Positions 33,883 through 44,725 of a DNA stretch of 64,000 nt are shown one piece after another; position 1 is the stretch's first letter, and every line of letters starts with the position of its first letter. The DNA lies in the NCBI GenBank assembly GCA_000697475.1, contig JNEU01001021.1, positions 163,337 through 227,336 of the forward strand. Direction: 5' to 3'. The notes beneath the pieces were generated by a model. That model was not told where the DNA came from, did not search any database, and saw nothing but the letters and a program-made list of their open reading frames with translations. A program made the translations under genes and the position numbers. Source of the DNA: Lichtheimia corymbifera B2541. Lineage: Eukaryota; Mucoromycota; Mucoromycetes; Mucorales; Lichtheimiaceae.

Positions 33883-36320
33883 CTACATGATAGTGCATTG
33901 ACAATAAACAACGTCTTGTGGCCCGTTTTGAGGACCCCAATCGGGTGTTGCACTATGGGAATCGGTGGTGTTGTTGGATGGATTGCCATAACTTGACATG
34001 GCTACAGCTGGCATTTGTGGTAGTCCCTTTAGGATTTGGCTCTTGTCCATGGAATGCCGACACTCTGGCTCTCGTTTTTCTTCAGGCACTGCTGGCGAAT
34101 AAGGATTGGATCAGACGTTGGATCACACCTTTTGTTTTGGTAGTCATTTACCTGTCGCTTCAGCCATGATGCTATCCTTTTCTTCGACTACTTGTTGCTG
34201 CTGATTGTGTTTCCTGTCTTCCCACCTTTTCAAGTTTTCTTCCATTGTCTCGACAGTAAACGATATTTCTATCCACACCCTGATAAGTATATCACTGTCA
34301 TCGTACATATATATACACGTACCATGTGTTACATCGGCAACACTCTGGAACAAATTCATTGCCACGAAACGTATGAATCCGATCTGCATATCCTCCAACA
34401 CCATCTTGTCTCGATCATTCATAGGTTGTACAGGCATTCCTAGTTGTCGTTCCAAATCGCCTTGACAAGCAAATTCTTGAGCCAGCAATTCTGCCCATTT
34501 GATAGCTCGACGAAAAGGCCGTGTCTGAATAGGACATGGATAAGTGCACGTGTTCTCCTTTTCATACCGACGCATCCAAACTACTTACCACATTACTAAT
34601 ATCGGCACATTTGATCAACGCACTGCATAGTAGTATCCGCTCTTCTTCCTGCGCTGCAGGATCCAACGACCTCACATCTTTCAATCGAATGGCCTGCTCC
34701 TTGATCCTGCTTACGTAATCATTATGCAATGACATGTCAGTCGCAAGAATGGTCGCCACCACCGTCTTTCGAAAATCTATCACCATGATTATTAGTCTAT
34801 AGCTACTTTGCATCATTCGAGAGAAGAAATGGACATACCTTGATATTCGCTTGCTGATTTCAAACATTGATCAATACCATGCTTTTTCAAGATCTGGAAT
34901 AGGGTCATGGAGTGGAAGCTCTCAAGAACAGATCGATCGTTGTATAATAATGCCAATGGAGTAGCGGAGTTCACCTGTTACAAGAGTGTGAGAGCTTGAT
35001 CCCGAGAACAACGGCGGTGTATGATTTACCATGAACATGTTATTGACGCCAGGGTGAGCAGCATCATGGCCCAATGCTGCAATCAAGAGGGCAAAGACAT
35101 CGTTGGGTCGTAACAAATCCTGTGGTCGAGTCACTTGGTTTGGGAAAGGAACAAGACCCAGTTGGCCAAGAAAATAATAGCAGCATTGCAAAACGTCCAC
35201 TGCATGTGCAAAGTTGTGATATGGATTGCCGTTGTGATAGGATACCGAAAGCTCAACAATGAAATTATACAATTGATCTATCCAATCGAGATCCTGTGAA
35301 TCATGTGCTTCATCGTTACATGTAGCATGTCAATTTACCTTTGGATATGGAAATATGAGCCATTTCTGGTAAATTCAAGACGCGTTCAAAGATCAAATAG
35401 GAGCAATGGATTAAATCGTCATGATCCACATCAAAAGGACAGAAATCCCAATTCTCAATCTTGTGTCGTAGAAAAGCTGCACGATGATCGGATATATGGG
35501 TCACCTGACGTGATACAGAAGGTGCATAGATCTCCATCATGGTTTTTGAGAGTCTATTGTTGGTATTGTAAGATGAGTGTGAGTGACATTGTCGATCGCC
35601 CTCGTTGATCAATGAACTTACATGGAATCTTTGGTAGTGGTATCTGTCAAGCGATGATGTAACAATGCGGTTGGCTGATGTCGGTGTAATTTCTGAAAAG
35701 GAGTAAAGCTGTCAACCTTGTGGATCTTGTTATTGTTTAATAAAATAGTTACCAAAGGCAATGTCCTTATTACATCAGCACGCAGGGGTTTGATAAGATA
35801 TTCCGAAGCACCTGCGTTGATACAACCGAACATGAAATCGAAATCCTCGATCGTTGAGCATACTATGATCATCGTTAAAAGTGAATTGGAGCAGCTCATC
35901 ATGAATGTTGAGTAGATAGATGTATTTACCAGCGACCGAGATATTTGGAGTAATCATTTGCATAATCAACGCGGTTGCATCGTCTGTACTGGTGTCATTT
36001 GAAAAGTCGATCAAGCAGATGGTCGGTTGTTGTTGCTTTTGAATATGCTGTAATGCATCTGCAGGGCTTGTGTGTACTGATACTGCAGGGAGTATGGGAG
36101 ATAACGAACAATAAAAATGGGCACAAAAGGAGAATATACATGTTGGAATACGAACAGGACGACGTCATTAAAGATATATACCTTGACCAAAGACTTTTTC
36201 AAGTATAGAGATATATTCGGGGCTATTGTCATTGTCTTCGTCGTCGTCATAGAGTTGTATACGATAAGGCCGAGTATTCGAGTGGTCAAGTACGACAATG
36301 GAGCAGTGTGAAGGGTCCAT
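33883..36320 (-). CDS. Receiver domain-cyclic nucleotide phosphodiesterase fusion (RegA-like) with CaaX tail
   Basis: Eleven exons, approximately 36182-36320, 35930-36082, 35753-35862, 35622-35692, 35339-35553, 35030-35307, 34839-34974, 34589-34776, 34319-34524, 34152-34279, 33883-34088; about 609 residues. Residues 1-150 read as a two-component receiver: IVVLDHS (beta 1), CLIDFS with the phospho-acceptor Asp, ISVAVCST (beta 4, Thr), and EYLIKPL with the conserved Lys. Next is a class I phosphodiesterase with NPYHNFAHAVDVLQ, ALGHDAAHPGVNN and KCADISN, which supply the metal-binding His and Asp residues. The protein ends CQCTIM, a CaaX-type prenylation box with an extra Cys. This is the architecture of Dictyostelium RegA, where phosphorelay input controls cAMP breakdown. 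Intron 35308-35338 is only 31 nt, and the 34280-34318 junction is uncertain. Confidence 0.88.
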
Positions 36321-36737
36321 TGCTAGCATTCACTCAAGTTCTCATTCATGTACTGGTTGCGTGTGTATGTGTGTGTTGTGTTCTGGCCTGGGTTATTTCA
36401 CTGAGTCGCGACAAATGAGAAATAGAAAAAGAGTGTGAGGATGGCGAGAGGAGCGATCGACGAGTTCAAGTAATGAGGAGTAGCAGAAGTGATAATAATA
36501 AAAGCGACCGTCCGAAAAAAGAGGGAGTGAGGCAAAAAGTATAAAATGTGTGGAACCGTTGCAAGAAAGGAAGAAAGAGAGAAAGAGAAAGAAAGCGAAT
36601 GGAGTTGTAAGAGGCAGAGAGCGAGTATGTGTGCGTAAAAGGTGTGTGTAAAACACAGTGCGTCCACTCAATAATGAGCGTAGTACGAAACCTTTGGTTG
36701 GTTGAAAGGGGGACAACTGAAAACTTTAATCCCTTCT
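36321..36737. other. Spacer, promoter of the phosphodiesterase gene
   Basis: 417 bp of A/G-rich plus-strand sequence (AAGAAAGAGAGAAAG; CT-rich in the direction of the gene). No gene seen. Confidence 0.5.
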
Positions 36738-37736
36738 CTACCACGTGGTATGGTTGATGTGCAGTGGGCTAATTTGATCGTCGTCTCTATCATCTTGTTC
36801 TTCTTGTCCACTGATCAAGCCCTCATCATCTTCTAACTCTTGTAACCATCCCTGCACCTTATCCATAGACATATCATTGTCCTCTGTTGCTCCAATCTCC
36901 ACTTTTGAAAACGCTTTCGTCATTGTATCCATGTTGTGGTTGCTATAATAGTCATCGTCGTCATGCTCAAAGATCGTCACCTGTTCACCTGGCAACAATG
37001 CAATTCCTTCAGCTGATGCTTCAAAGGCGGTATAAAATGTTCTTGGTGATGATGATGACACAGTTGCCTTTTCCATGGGTGTCTGTGTACCAACGCTTCG
37101 TTGCTTTTGGTTTTGCTGATCATGTTGCTACGGTAAAAGGGTAAAAATTGTCAATGCATCGTAAGCGTTTCCCACTCACTCAAAGCACTCCCAACCTTAT
37201 CCCTCCAGTGATATCCCTCTCCTTACTAAACCATACTCTATCATTTGCCCTCCTTTTTCCCATACCTCTCGTTGTGCATCTTCTAAATGAAATAGCCTTA
37301 GTTTGAGATCAAAGTTTTCCTTTTTCAGATCCGCAATCATCTACACGAACGGGTTGGGTATGAGTGCGTGTGTACGTGTGTGTGTGTGTATGCATACATG
37401 ATGTTATGCAGCAAGTATCCCACGTCTCCTTAATATCTACTGCTACTGCTGCTGCTCTCCAATGCGTGTGTGTATGTGTATGTGTGCGTTTCTCTCTCCC
37501 CCGCCCCCTCCTTCTCATTATTGCAACAAGCAACTTACCTTTTCAAGCTCTTTGAATGGCACTGTCTTTAATCTTTCCGTCACATGTTCACCTGATTTGG
37601 TCGAATGATTGGATGTTACCAAAGTTGGCTTGACGGTTTTAATATTAGGGGGTTGACCCAAGGAACGCGTTGAACGACGCCTTTCCACCAAGGATGGCCC
37701 TATCGACGATAGTTGTGGCTCCAAACAATAGGTCAT
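36738..37736 (-). CDS. Short CM1 (centrosomin N-terminal motif 1) protein
   Basis: Three exons: 37539-37736, 37266-37340, 36738-37127; 220 residues. Exon 1 ends with FKELEK and exon 2 encodes MIADLKKENFDLKLRLFHLE. Together they rebuild the CM1/Cnn_1N consensus found in Mto1, Pcp1 and centrosomin, which binds and activates the gamma-tubulin ring complex. The rest is a polar linker with RSVGTQTP and a strongly acidic C-terminus (ELEDDEGLISGQEEQDD). Known fungal CM1 proteins are usually long coiled-coil proteins; this one has almost no coiled coil beyond the motif. It could be a truncated or specialised microtubule-nucleation regulator. The ATG at 37736 lies 106 bp from the ATG of the divergent RPAIN gene. 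Confidence 0.75.
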
Positions 37737-37842
37737 GAGGTTTTCGAGTAAAGGGAGCAAAAAGAGATAATGTTATGCGTGATTAAAAAAAGTTACCGAG
37801 AAAACAAAGCTCTCTTGGCATCTCAACCGAAATATCTCACCG

Positions 37843-38252
37843 ATGTCAGTGTGGAGGAAAAGACTATTTGAGCAGATAGGCGACGTCTTTCAAGAACCCC
37901 AAGTCAAGCGAACACGTACAGCTCATGATGGCTACTTTCTCTGTCCCAAATGCGATACCCATCAACTCATACCGTGCCAGAATGGAGTACACTGCTCATC
38001 TTGCAAATTGACCATTGAAGTGGAATGTCGTGATTTGACTATAGACTTTATACAGCATATGCTTGATATGGTACGCAGTGATCATAGGTAATAGCTTTTT
38101 TATACACATATCCCAAGGCTTTATTATTAATGCCAATGCAATGTAGTACATGTAAACCTGGTGGCAGAGTCGCTGTAACTACAATGGCGGGCGATATGGT
38201 CTTTCTTACATGGACATGCTCAGATTGTCAGCAACTGGAAATCCTGTTATAA
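37843..38252 (+). CDS. RPAIN: RPA-interacting protein (RPAIN C-terminal domain)
   Basis: Two exons, 37843-38087 and 38147-38252; 116 residues. A short basic N-terminus is followed by the zinc-binding RPAIN C-terminal domain: CPKCDTHQLIPCQNGVHC, CSSC, a helix (LTIDFIQHMLDMV), HSTC, then FLTWTCSDCQQLEIL. Cys pairs and the helix order match the family. RPAIN carries replication protein A into the nucleus in animals. This fungal version is about half the animal length and lacks a clear N-terminal RPA-binding region. It is convergent with the Ypk1 gene (79 bp between stops). Confidence 0.8.
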
Positions 38253-38331
38253 TAGCATAGTATATACCATCCACAAAGTAGAATACATAGGTAATCCTTT
38301 ATTGATATGCTCCATCAAAGACAAATGATTT

Positions 38332-40356
38332 CTACCATCGTGTACCACTACTATGTCCAACACCAGGCGTAGATGGATTGAAACTTTCACTCATGACACC
38401 ATCTCCAGCAGGATTGTAAGTGAACCCAGCAAATTGCTCCTGCATCGTCCTTGAAATGTGTGATTCATCAGGTGCGGATTCGTTTGGCTCTTTGGATGTA
38501 AACTCGTCATCAAAATTCGATGTATCAAACGCGCTTTCGATTGTAGGCTTGAACGGTGGCTGTACTTTTTTCTGCAATAGCTTACGCCAATCGATACTTG
38601 CAAAGAACGGATGGTCCTTAATTTCCTCTGACCCATTATTGCCTAATCGCTCATCTGGATCACGTGTAAGAAGCTAAGGGTGCATTTAGTATTGAGGTGC
38701 CTAATGGATCCGCTCGCTCTCTTTACTTACTCCTCGCAACAAACTTTGTGCCTCTGGTGACATATCCTCGGGGAATCGCAGCTCATCCTGAAGGATTTTG
38801 CGATACATTTCATTGGTATCTTGATCATAAAACGGTGGAAGACCCGTCATCATCTCGTATAGCAGCACACCAAGTGTCCACCAATCGACTGCCTTTGTAT
38901 AACTCTGACCCAATAAGAGCTCAGGTGCGAGGTATTCGGGTGTGCCGCAAAATGTGTTGGTTCGCTCGTCGTCAGTCATGTTGAGCTTGCACAATCCAAA
39001 ATCACATAGCGCAATATGTCCATTGTAATCGATCAGGATATTCTCTGGCTTCAAATCCCTGCATAGAAAGAGAGTGTGTGTCTCAATACATCAATAGGAA
39101 TTCTCGTGCTTCTTGACTTACCGATAAATAACATTGAAACCATGAAGGCACTCCAGGGCACTTAATAGTTCAGCCGTATAAAACCGAGATCGCTCCTCAC
39201 TGAACTTCCCTTCCATTTGTAAATGATGGAATAACTCTCCGCCATTGACAAAAGCCAATACCAAATATAGCTTCTCGGGTGATTGGAATGCAAACTTGAG
39301 CGGAACAATGAATGGATTTCTCACTTGGGCCAACACCGTCTTCTCTGCCATCGTGTGTGTCACTTCCGATCGTGAAATGATGTGCGATTTGCGTAGCACT
39401 TTCATAGCGTAGATCCGATTCGTATCCTTTTTGCGCACCACGTACACCTACATATTCCTATGTCAATAGAAAATTCCCATATCTTGCCCATGACTATGTC
39501 CGACATTTACCTTGCCAAAGCTGCCCTGGCCAATGACCTTTAGCAGCTCAAATGAATCAATGGCTATACGTTGGCTTTGCTATAATGATATATCAACCCG
39601 TAAGCAGCCTGTTCCTCTTTTTTCCCATTGCTTCCTTCCTTACTTGAGCTGGTTTGTAACAAAGCTGCACGTGAATCACACCAGTGCCACCGGTGATTTC
39701 CAAAAACTGATCCTCCACCTTGTTGCTCTCGAAATTGGGACGCACTTTGACAAAGCCAAGGAAGCAATCGTTGGTGCCTCTAGCAGGTGTTCCTTCTTGA
39801 GTTGATTGGCGCATATAGATAGATATCGACATTTCTGAGCTCCGTGACACATCACTAAACAATCATCCTTAGTTAACATTCTCTCTCCTTGAGGGTAGAT
39901 TGATAAGAATGCACACTTACAAATGGGCTCGGTATTGATAAATAGGGTTGGTGGCATCCCCTCCTAGAGCATCCACAAGGAGTTCATTCCTGTCAAATTC
40001 CAGTACAACGTAGGGTAGCCACCAATTTTGTTTCCGTGTCAACGAATCTCGATTATTTGAAGCTGCACTACGTGCTGGAGTCGTTGCCTTATGATCTATC
40101 CCTTCAGGAAGCGTCAACCCTTGCGCATCACATACACGGATAAGCAGCACGCCTGATTTGGGTTCATTGCGTTGGGATGTCGAAGGTGGAGATGACTTGG
40201 CAGGAGGTGCTGGAGGTGCTGGTGGTGTTGGAGACGTTGCACGTTGTTCCTTATTTTCTGTGTGTTGTTGTTTGTCGTTATTAAAACGTATTGTCGTCAC
40301 TGTGAATGAAAAGGTCTCAACTCACTCTTTGATCCCGAAAGCCAAGAGTTGATCAT
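38332..40356 (-). CDS. YPK1: AGC kinase Ypk1/Gad8 (SGK-like)
   Basis: Seven exons: 40326-40356, 39921-40299, 39644-39854, 39511-39579, 39122-39447, 38731-39058, 38332-38673; 561 residues. The first 31-nt exon encodes MINSWLSGSK. A C2-like region covers residues about 50-210 (VLLIRVCDAQGLTLP; FLGFVKVRPNFE). The kinase has IGQGSFGKVYVV, AMKVLRKSH, YRDLKPENIL, CDFGLCKL and the T-loop TNTFCGTPEYLAPE. The turn-motif area is followed by the hydrophobic motif QFAGFTYN, with the TORC2-type Thr. Ypk1/Gad8 is activated by Pdk1 and TORC2 and controls sphingolipid synthesis and plasma-membrane stress. All catalytic residues are intact. Confidence 0.95.
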
Positions 40357-40597
40357 TGTACCAAAAGGAAGCTGTTGAAAATAAAAGAGGCCCGTCGGAT
40401 CGCACTTTTAAACTTTGTCCTTTTGCAGCCATTCTTTGTGTCACTGACAACACTTAATATGCTACCACCATCAACTACTCAATTATCCCTTAGGCCATGA
40501 TATCCCTCTATGTACACATCCTCTCCTTCCTACTCAAAAAGTGTATCTTTGACATGCCAACTCTGCAACTTTAATATATGAACCATCACTACTACAA

Positions 40598-42206
40598 CTA
40601 GTAATAAGCGCCTGATCTTGCATAATTGGCGTTGCTTTCTTCTTCATGTGCTGGTCCAAACTTTGGTGGTGGCATTTGGTACTTTTTCATCTGTAGCACG
40701 CCACGTCCATTGGGAATAATCCTTTGTAAATCTTGCCGAGAAGGAATCGCTTGATACGCCACCTATATTTTCACATGAGAATTCGATCCATCTACATGGT
40801 GCTCTTGTTGAATAGCTTACCGTATCATTGATCATGGTATAACGTTGCAAAAGCTCAGACACCGATTCTTCTTCCTTGAGTGCTCGTCCCGCCACAGCCG
40901 ATTTACGCAAATGGGGTTTCGCAAGACTTGAGTGCTGAATAGACCGTAAATCCGCCTTGCATTCTCGCATGAATCCGACAGCTTCACCCATTTTTCTACA
41001 AACCGATTAACACACGTGCTTCATCGTGGAAAATCTAATTGAACAATGTGGATAAGATACTTGCTGGTTGTCGTTGGCATCCATGGCAAGAAACTTTTTC
41101 CCCATAGCCTATGCATATGCATGTTAGCAAAACGGGCTCAAGCATACACACACTCTCTCTCCACGTCGTTGATTACCTTGTAGAATTGGACACCATCGTA
41201 AATATACTTTTTCAGATCCGTCGACACCTCTTGAGCACCAGCAATGGATGATATCAAGCCGTATGCCATCTCATATTCACCTGCCACTCCAATATAAAGC
41301 TTTGCAACCAAGGATTTTGATACCTGCCCAGCGAGTAAAGCCTTGTTGATGGCAATATACTGAGCATCCGCCAAAGCCATCCTATACGACCGTTTCCCTG
41401 TTAATATCCCATGCTTGCTTACTCTGACAACGCTTACTTTGATAATGCTGCTGGTAGCTCCTTGATAGTTTCGACGGGTCGGTTTTCTGGAGATTGGCGC
41501 CACTTGGGGATCACGTCATAGGCGATGAAATGAAACACGCTGGCTGCTATATTCAATGCATCTGCTGCCTAATCCACCAAAGATATATATCGTCAACCGA
41601 TGACAACGAAAACATCCTTTTTCTTACTTTGTTATATTGCGTAGGCGATGAAGATCCTTCTTGTACTGTCTTGAGAATATCGTGGCTTTGCATCGACCAT
41701 GCATAGGCATAAGTCATCAGTACGAAAATAAGCTCATAGTAGATGCCGCCGCACACTATCCGTGGTGCATTGCTTCCAGTGTGAATGATGTGGTCACTGA
41801 GGGTAGAACGCCAAGACGTTTCTAATTAATTTGGATATGGATGAGACCTCGTGATATACACAAAAAAAGATGCCCGTACCAATGTTCTTCTTTAACGTCA
41901 GGTCACCAGATTCGAGGCAATTCAGTATGCTGACGAGATATGGCAAGTAGTCTTCAATGGTCTATATCGAAGTTAACCGAGAATTGTATTAGTACATGTC
42001 CTCGAGACTAGCACTTGACTTACGTTGAGAATGTGGCGGTAATCGCGTGTCTCTTGCGAGTCTCTTTTAAGGTCTTTGAGCACTGTCCTCAGTCGTCCGC
42101 GTTGTGCCGTTGCATCAGAGATTTCAGTCGAATACGGTCCCACGTTTTGCAAGAAATCCACAAAAGACATTGCACCCGTTGTTGGTAGAGAATAAAAGTA
42201 GCTCAT
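40598..42206 (-). CDS. palC: PalC/Rim23-type BRO1-domain protein of ambient pH signalling
   Basis: Eight exons: 42024-42206, 41880-41961, 41628-41821, 41438-41568, 41177-41381, 41065-41108, 40821-40995, 40598-40762; 392 residues. The N-terminus FYSLPTTGAMSFVDFL is the PalC start signature. Typical BRO1 helices follow: TIEDYLPYLVSILNCL, WRSTLSDHIIH, GIYYELIFVLMTYAYAWS. The C-terminus has IIPNGRGVLQMKKYQMPPP, like the PalC tail. PalC links the arrestin PalF and the seven-helix PalH sensor to ESCRT-III (Vps32) in alkaline pH signalling. Intron 40996-41064 uses a GC donor (GCAAGT); the nearby GT site would break the frame. Divergent from the SNARE gene. Confidence 0.85.
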
Positions 42207-42822
42207 TGTAGTGGCGAAATGGTCGACGTGGTAACGAGAGAAAAGGGAACCAAAAAGAGAAAAGAGAGAGAGAGAGAGAGAGAACGAGGGAAGAGATGGC
42301 AATGGTTTTACCAGCAGGAACTGGCTGGGTTAATTCGCGCCAATCCTGGACTTGATTAAAGCACTCACGGCAATGATAGCTGTTGCCAGCAACTCATATG
42401 CAGCCCCTTTGAATCATTTTCACCACCCACTTTGCACTTCAAGCTGTTGTTGCTTAACCTCTTTGTATATTCTCGTCATCAATTCAGTTCATACATGCTC
42501 TCTATAATGTCCAGAAGAGAATTTGGGAATTGATCGATGCTTCTATATCCTATGTACTGCCAAGCTGCCATGGATACCGTTGATTAATTTACGTTTCTTG
42601 GCAACTATTCCCTCTTTGACCACGGACCCATAGCCACGATGATGAGGTTCTTGCAAGTATATTTGTATTGGTGATAGGGAATGGAGGACTTGAAAGGGGG
42701 AGAGACCTAGTGTATTCGATCTTGCCACTGTTAATCAGAGCATCGGGACAGCTGCATTTCTTTCCTATTTCATCACAACCAACATACCTCCCATACGCCC
42801 CTACACATATTCCCGGAATCCA
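42207..42822. other. Divergent promoter between palC and the SNARE gene
   Basis: 616 bp with an AG dinucleotide tract at about 42261-42284. No gene seen. Confidence 0.5.
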
Positions 42823-43849
42823 ATGGACACAAAGCTCGCATCTCGCCTTGATATTCTGGCAGATAATACCCTTGCTACCGTCTACGAACGTAATCGATTA
42901 CGAGATCTCAAGTAAAGTCATGTTGGGTTCTTCCCTGTTTGCCAAGAAACCGCATTCTTACATTTACGCCCAGGTTAAATTACGACAAGTACGAGACACA
43001 GATACAAAAAAAGTTGACGCAATTGCGAGATGGGCTCAAGACGTTGGAAGAACAGCTTGCTGCAGAAGAAGAAGCCGGTGTTGCGTGAGTTGACACTATA
43101 TTCCCCTATCCACATGGCACATAATTCTCCTCCTCCCACGTTTGTGTACATGCATATCACAGTAAACTAATGTGCCACTCTATTTTAGGGATACCAAAAC
43201 CGACGAAGATAAGCTGGTGGAGCTTCAAGTCAAAGTAGACAAGTTGGATGCCTTGATGGGGGATGCTGATCAAGCCAGGTAAGGCAAGGGCATGTGTATA
43301 CATGACGATGTAAGAGAATGGAAGATTCATAGCATCGTTTTGGTAGGGAGGCGTTATTTGGCAACAAACGAGGCAAAAGTGTTCGATTCTCACCAGCAAA
43401 TCAAATGGAGGTGGATCCGAGCGATCTGGAAAATGGACAAATATTACAATTGCAACAAAGGATCATTGAAGGTAGAGGGGAAAAGGGATAAAGAAAAGGC
43501 GGGCATGAACAATAGAACTCACGCGATCACTAGACCAAGATACAAACTTGGATCATTTGTCAGACGCCATTCGAAGGCAGCGGGAGCTGGGTCTCTTGAT
43601 TGGCGACGAATTGGATACACATGCACAGCTGATTGATGAAACGCATGAAATGGTGGATCGCACTGATGCAAGATTGCAGAAAGCAAGGAAAAAGCTCAAC
43701 TATGTTGGACGCAAAGTCAAGGATAATCGTAAGTTGGATAAAGACTGAGTTGTCTCTTTATTTGGCTAACAACGATGTTTATAGGCTCCATATGTATTGT
43801 CATTGTTCTTATATTTGTATTCTTTGTCCTGCTTGCATTGTTCCGATAG
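42823..43849 (+). CDS. Qc-SNARE, syntaxin-8/Tlg1/Syn8-like
   Basis: Six exons: 42823-42911, 42974-43084, 43189-43278, 43347-43471, 43534-43728, 43785-43849; 224 residues. An N-terminal helical region (LASRLDILADNTLATVYERN; a coiled stretch with KTLEEQLAAEEE) and a linker with SVRFSPANQME precede the Qc SNARE motif. The motif is LDHLSDAIRRQRELGLLIGD followed by heptads through QLIDETHEMVDRTDARL, with the zero-layer Gln in place. A single C-terminal membrane anchor (ICIVIVLIFVFFVLLAL) ends the protein. The likely role is fusion at the trans-Golgi or endosome. Tlg1 and Syn8 cannot be separated with confidence here. Confidence 0.88.
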
Positions 43850-44227
43850 ACGTAGTAAAAGGAGCGATTTGGAAATAAAGCAGTAGAACCTATGCTACAC
43901 TTTGTTGCGCTCAAAAGAAATGTGTTACATGTTGACAACCGGCGTGTGGCGTTTGAGGTATCCAAACCTTGTGGATGAGAGACTTTTTTGTCCAAAACAA
44001 ACCATGATGAAAGTGGCGGGAAAATCAAACACGAAACATGATACACCGCAACCCCTTGACAACCTAAAAAGCAATTGAAACTTTGGTTTTGTCACGCGTG
44101 ACCTGTGAATAAAGGTAAAAAATTGCAATATTAAAAGCACCAGCTGAGAAAACAGCATCATGCTGACATGGGGTACACATAATTAAAAAGGACAAAAACA
44201 AGGAAAGCAGAACACAGAGATAAAATC
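43850..44227. other. Spacer between convergent genes
   Basis: 378 bp, AT-rich, no gene seen. Confidence 0.5.
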
Positions 44228-44725
44228 TCAATACATGGTCAACCCACATGAAGGTGACCAGGGGAGGAGTGGAGAAGAGGGAGTGGATGAGGAAGAGGTG
44301 GTACTACTAGCACTGCTGCTGCTGCTGCTGCTGCTGCTTGCAAAGCTATCTCTCCGGGAAAAAAAGCGTGAATCGGTGCGTGATGATGGTATAGGTAGCT
44401 TAGACCAGTAGTTGGAAAATGGCATATCGTGGATATAGGTGCATCGAATACCATAGGGACATGCTCCTTCAAAATGATAGGCGCGACAGATTTCAGTCTT
44501 GTATCGTGAGTGTCGTGGCGCATTGCGTAGCTCTGTGGACCCATGGGCGTATCGACATTTTTTACCGTATCTGGATATCCAAGTGGTTGATCAGCGTGGG
44601 CGATCCTGTTTTATGTCTATATCATCGTTTACGTGCCTGCAGTAACCGAGTTCGGTCCAATTACGGCAATACTCGGTCTTATATAAAAGGACCTGCTTAG
44701 TCGGTGGTGACTGATGTAGCATCAT
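44228..44725 (-). CDS. Tandem CCCH zinc-finger protein (TIS11/Zfs1-like)
   Basis: Two exons, 44637-44725 and 44228-44570; 143 residues. Finger 1 starts YKTEYCRNWTELGYC and, after splicing, continues RYGKKCRYAH, giving exactly CX8CX5CX3H. Finger 2 is CRAYHFEGACPYGIRCTYIH, also CX8CX5CX3H. The spacing and lead-in YKTE/YKTEI match tristetraprolin and yeast Cth1/Zfs1, which bind AU-rich elements in mRNA and promote decay. The tail is poly-Ser, encoded partly by an AGC repeat at about 44310-44340. The intron must begin with GC (GCACGT, 44571-44636); the adjacent GT choice puts a stop inside the finger. The protein is much shorter than most relatives, with almost nothing before finger 1. Confidence 0.85.
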
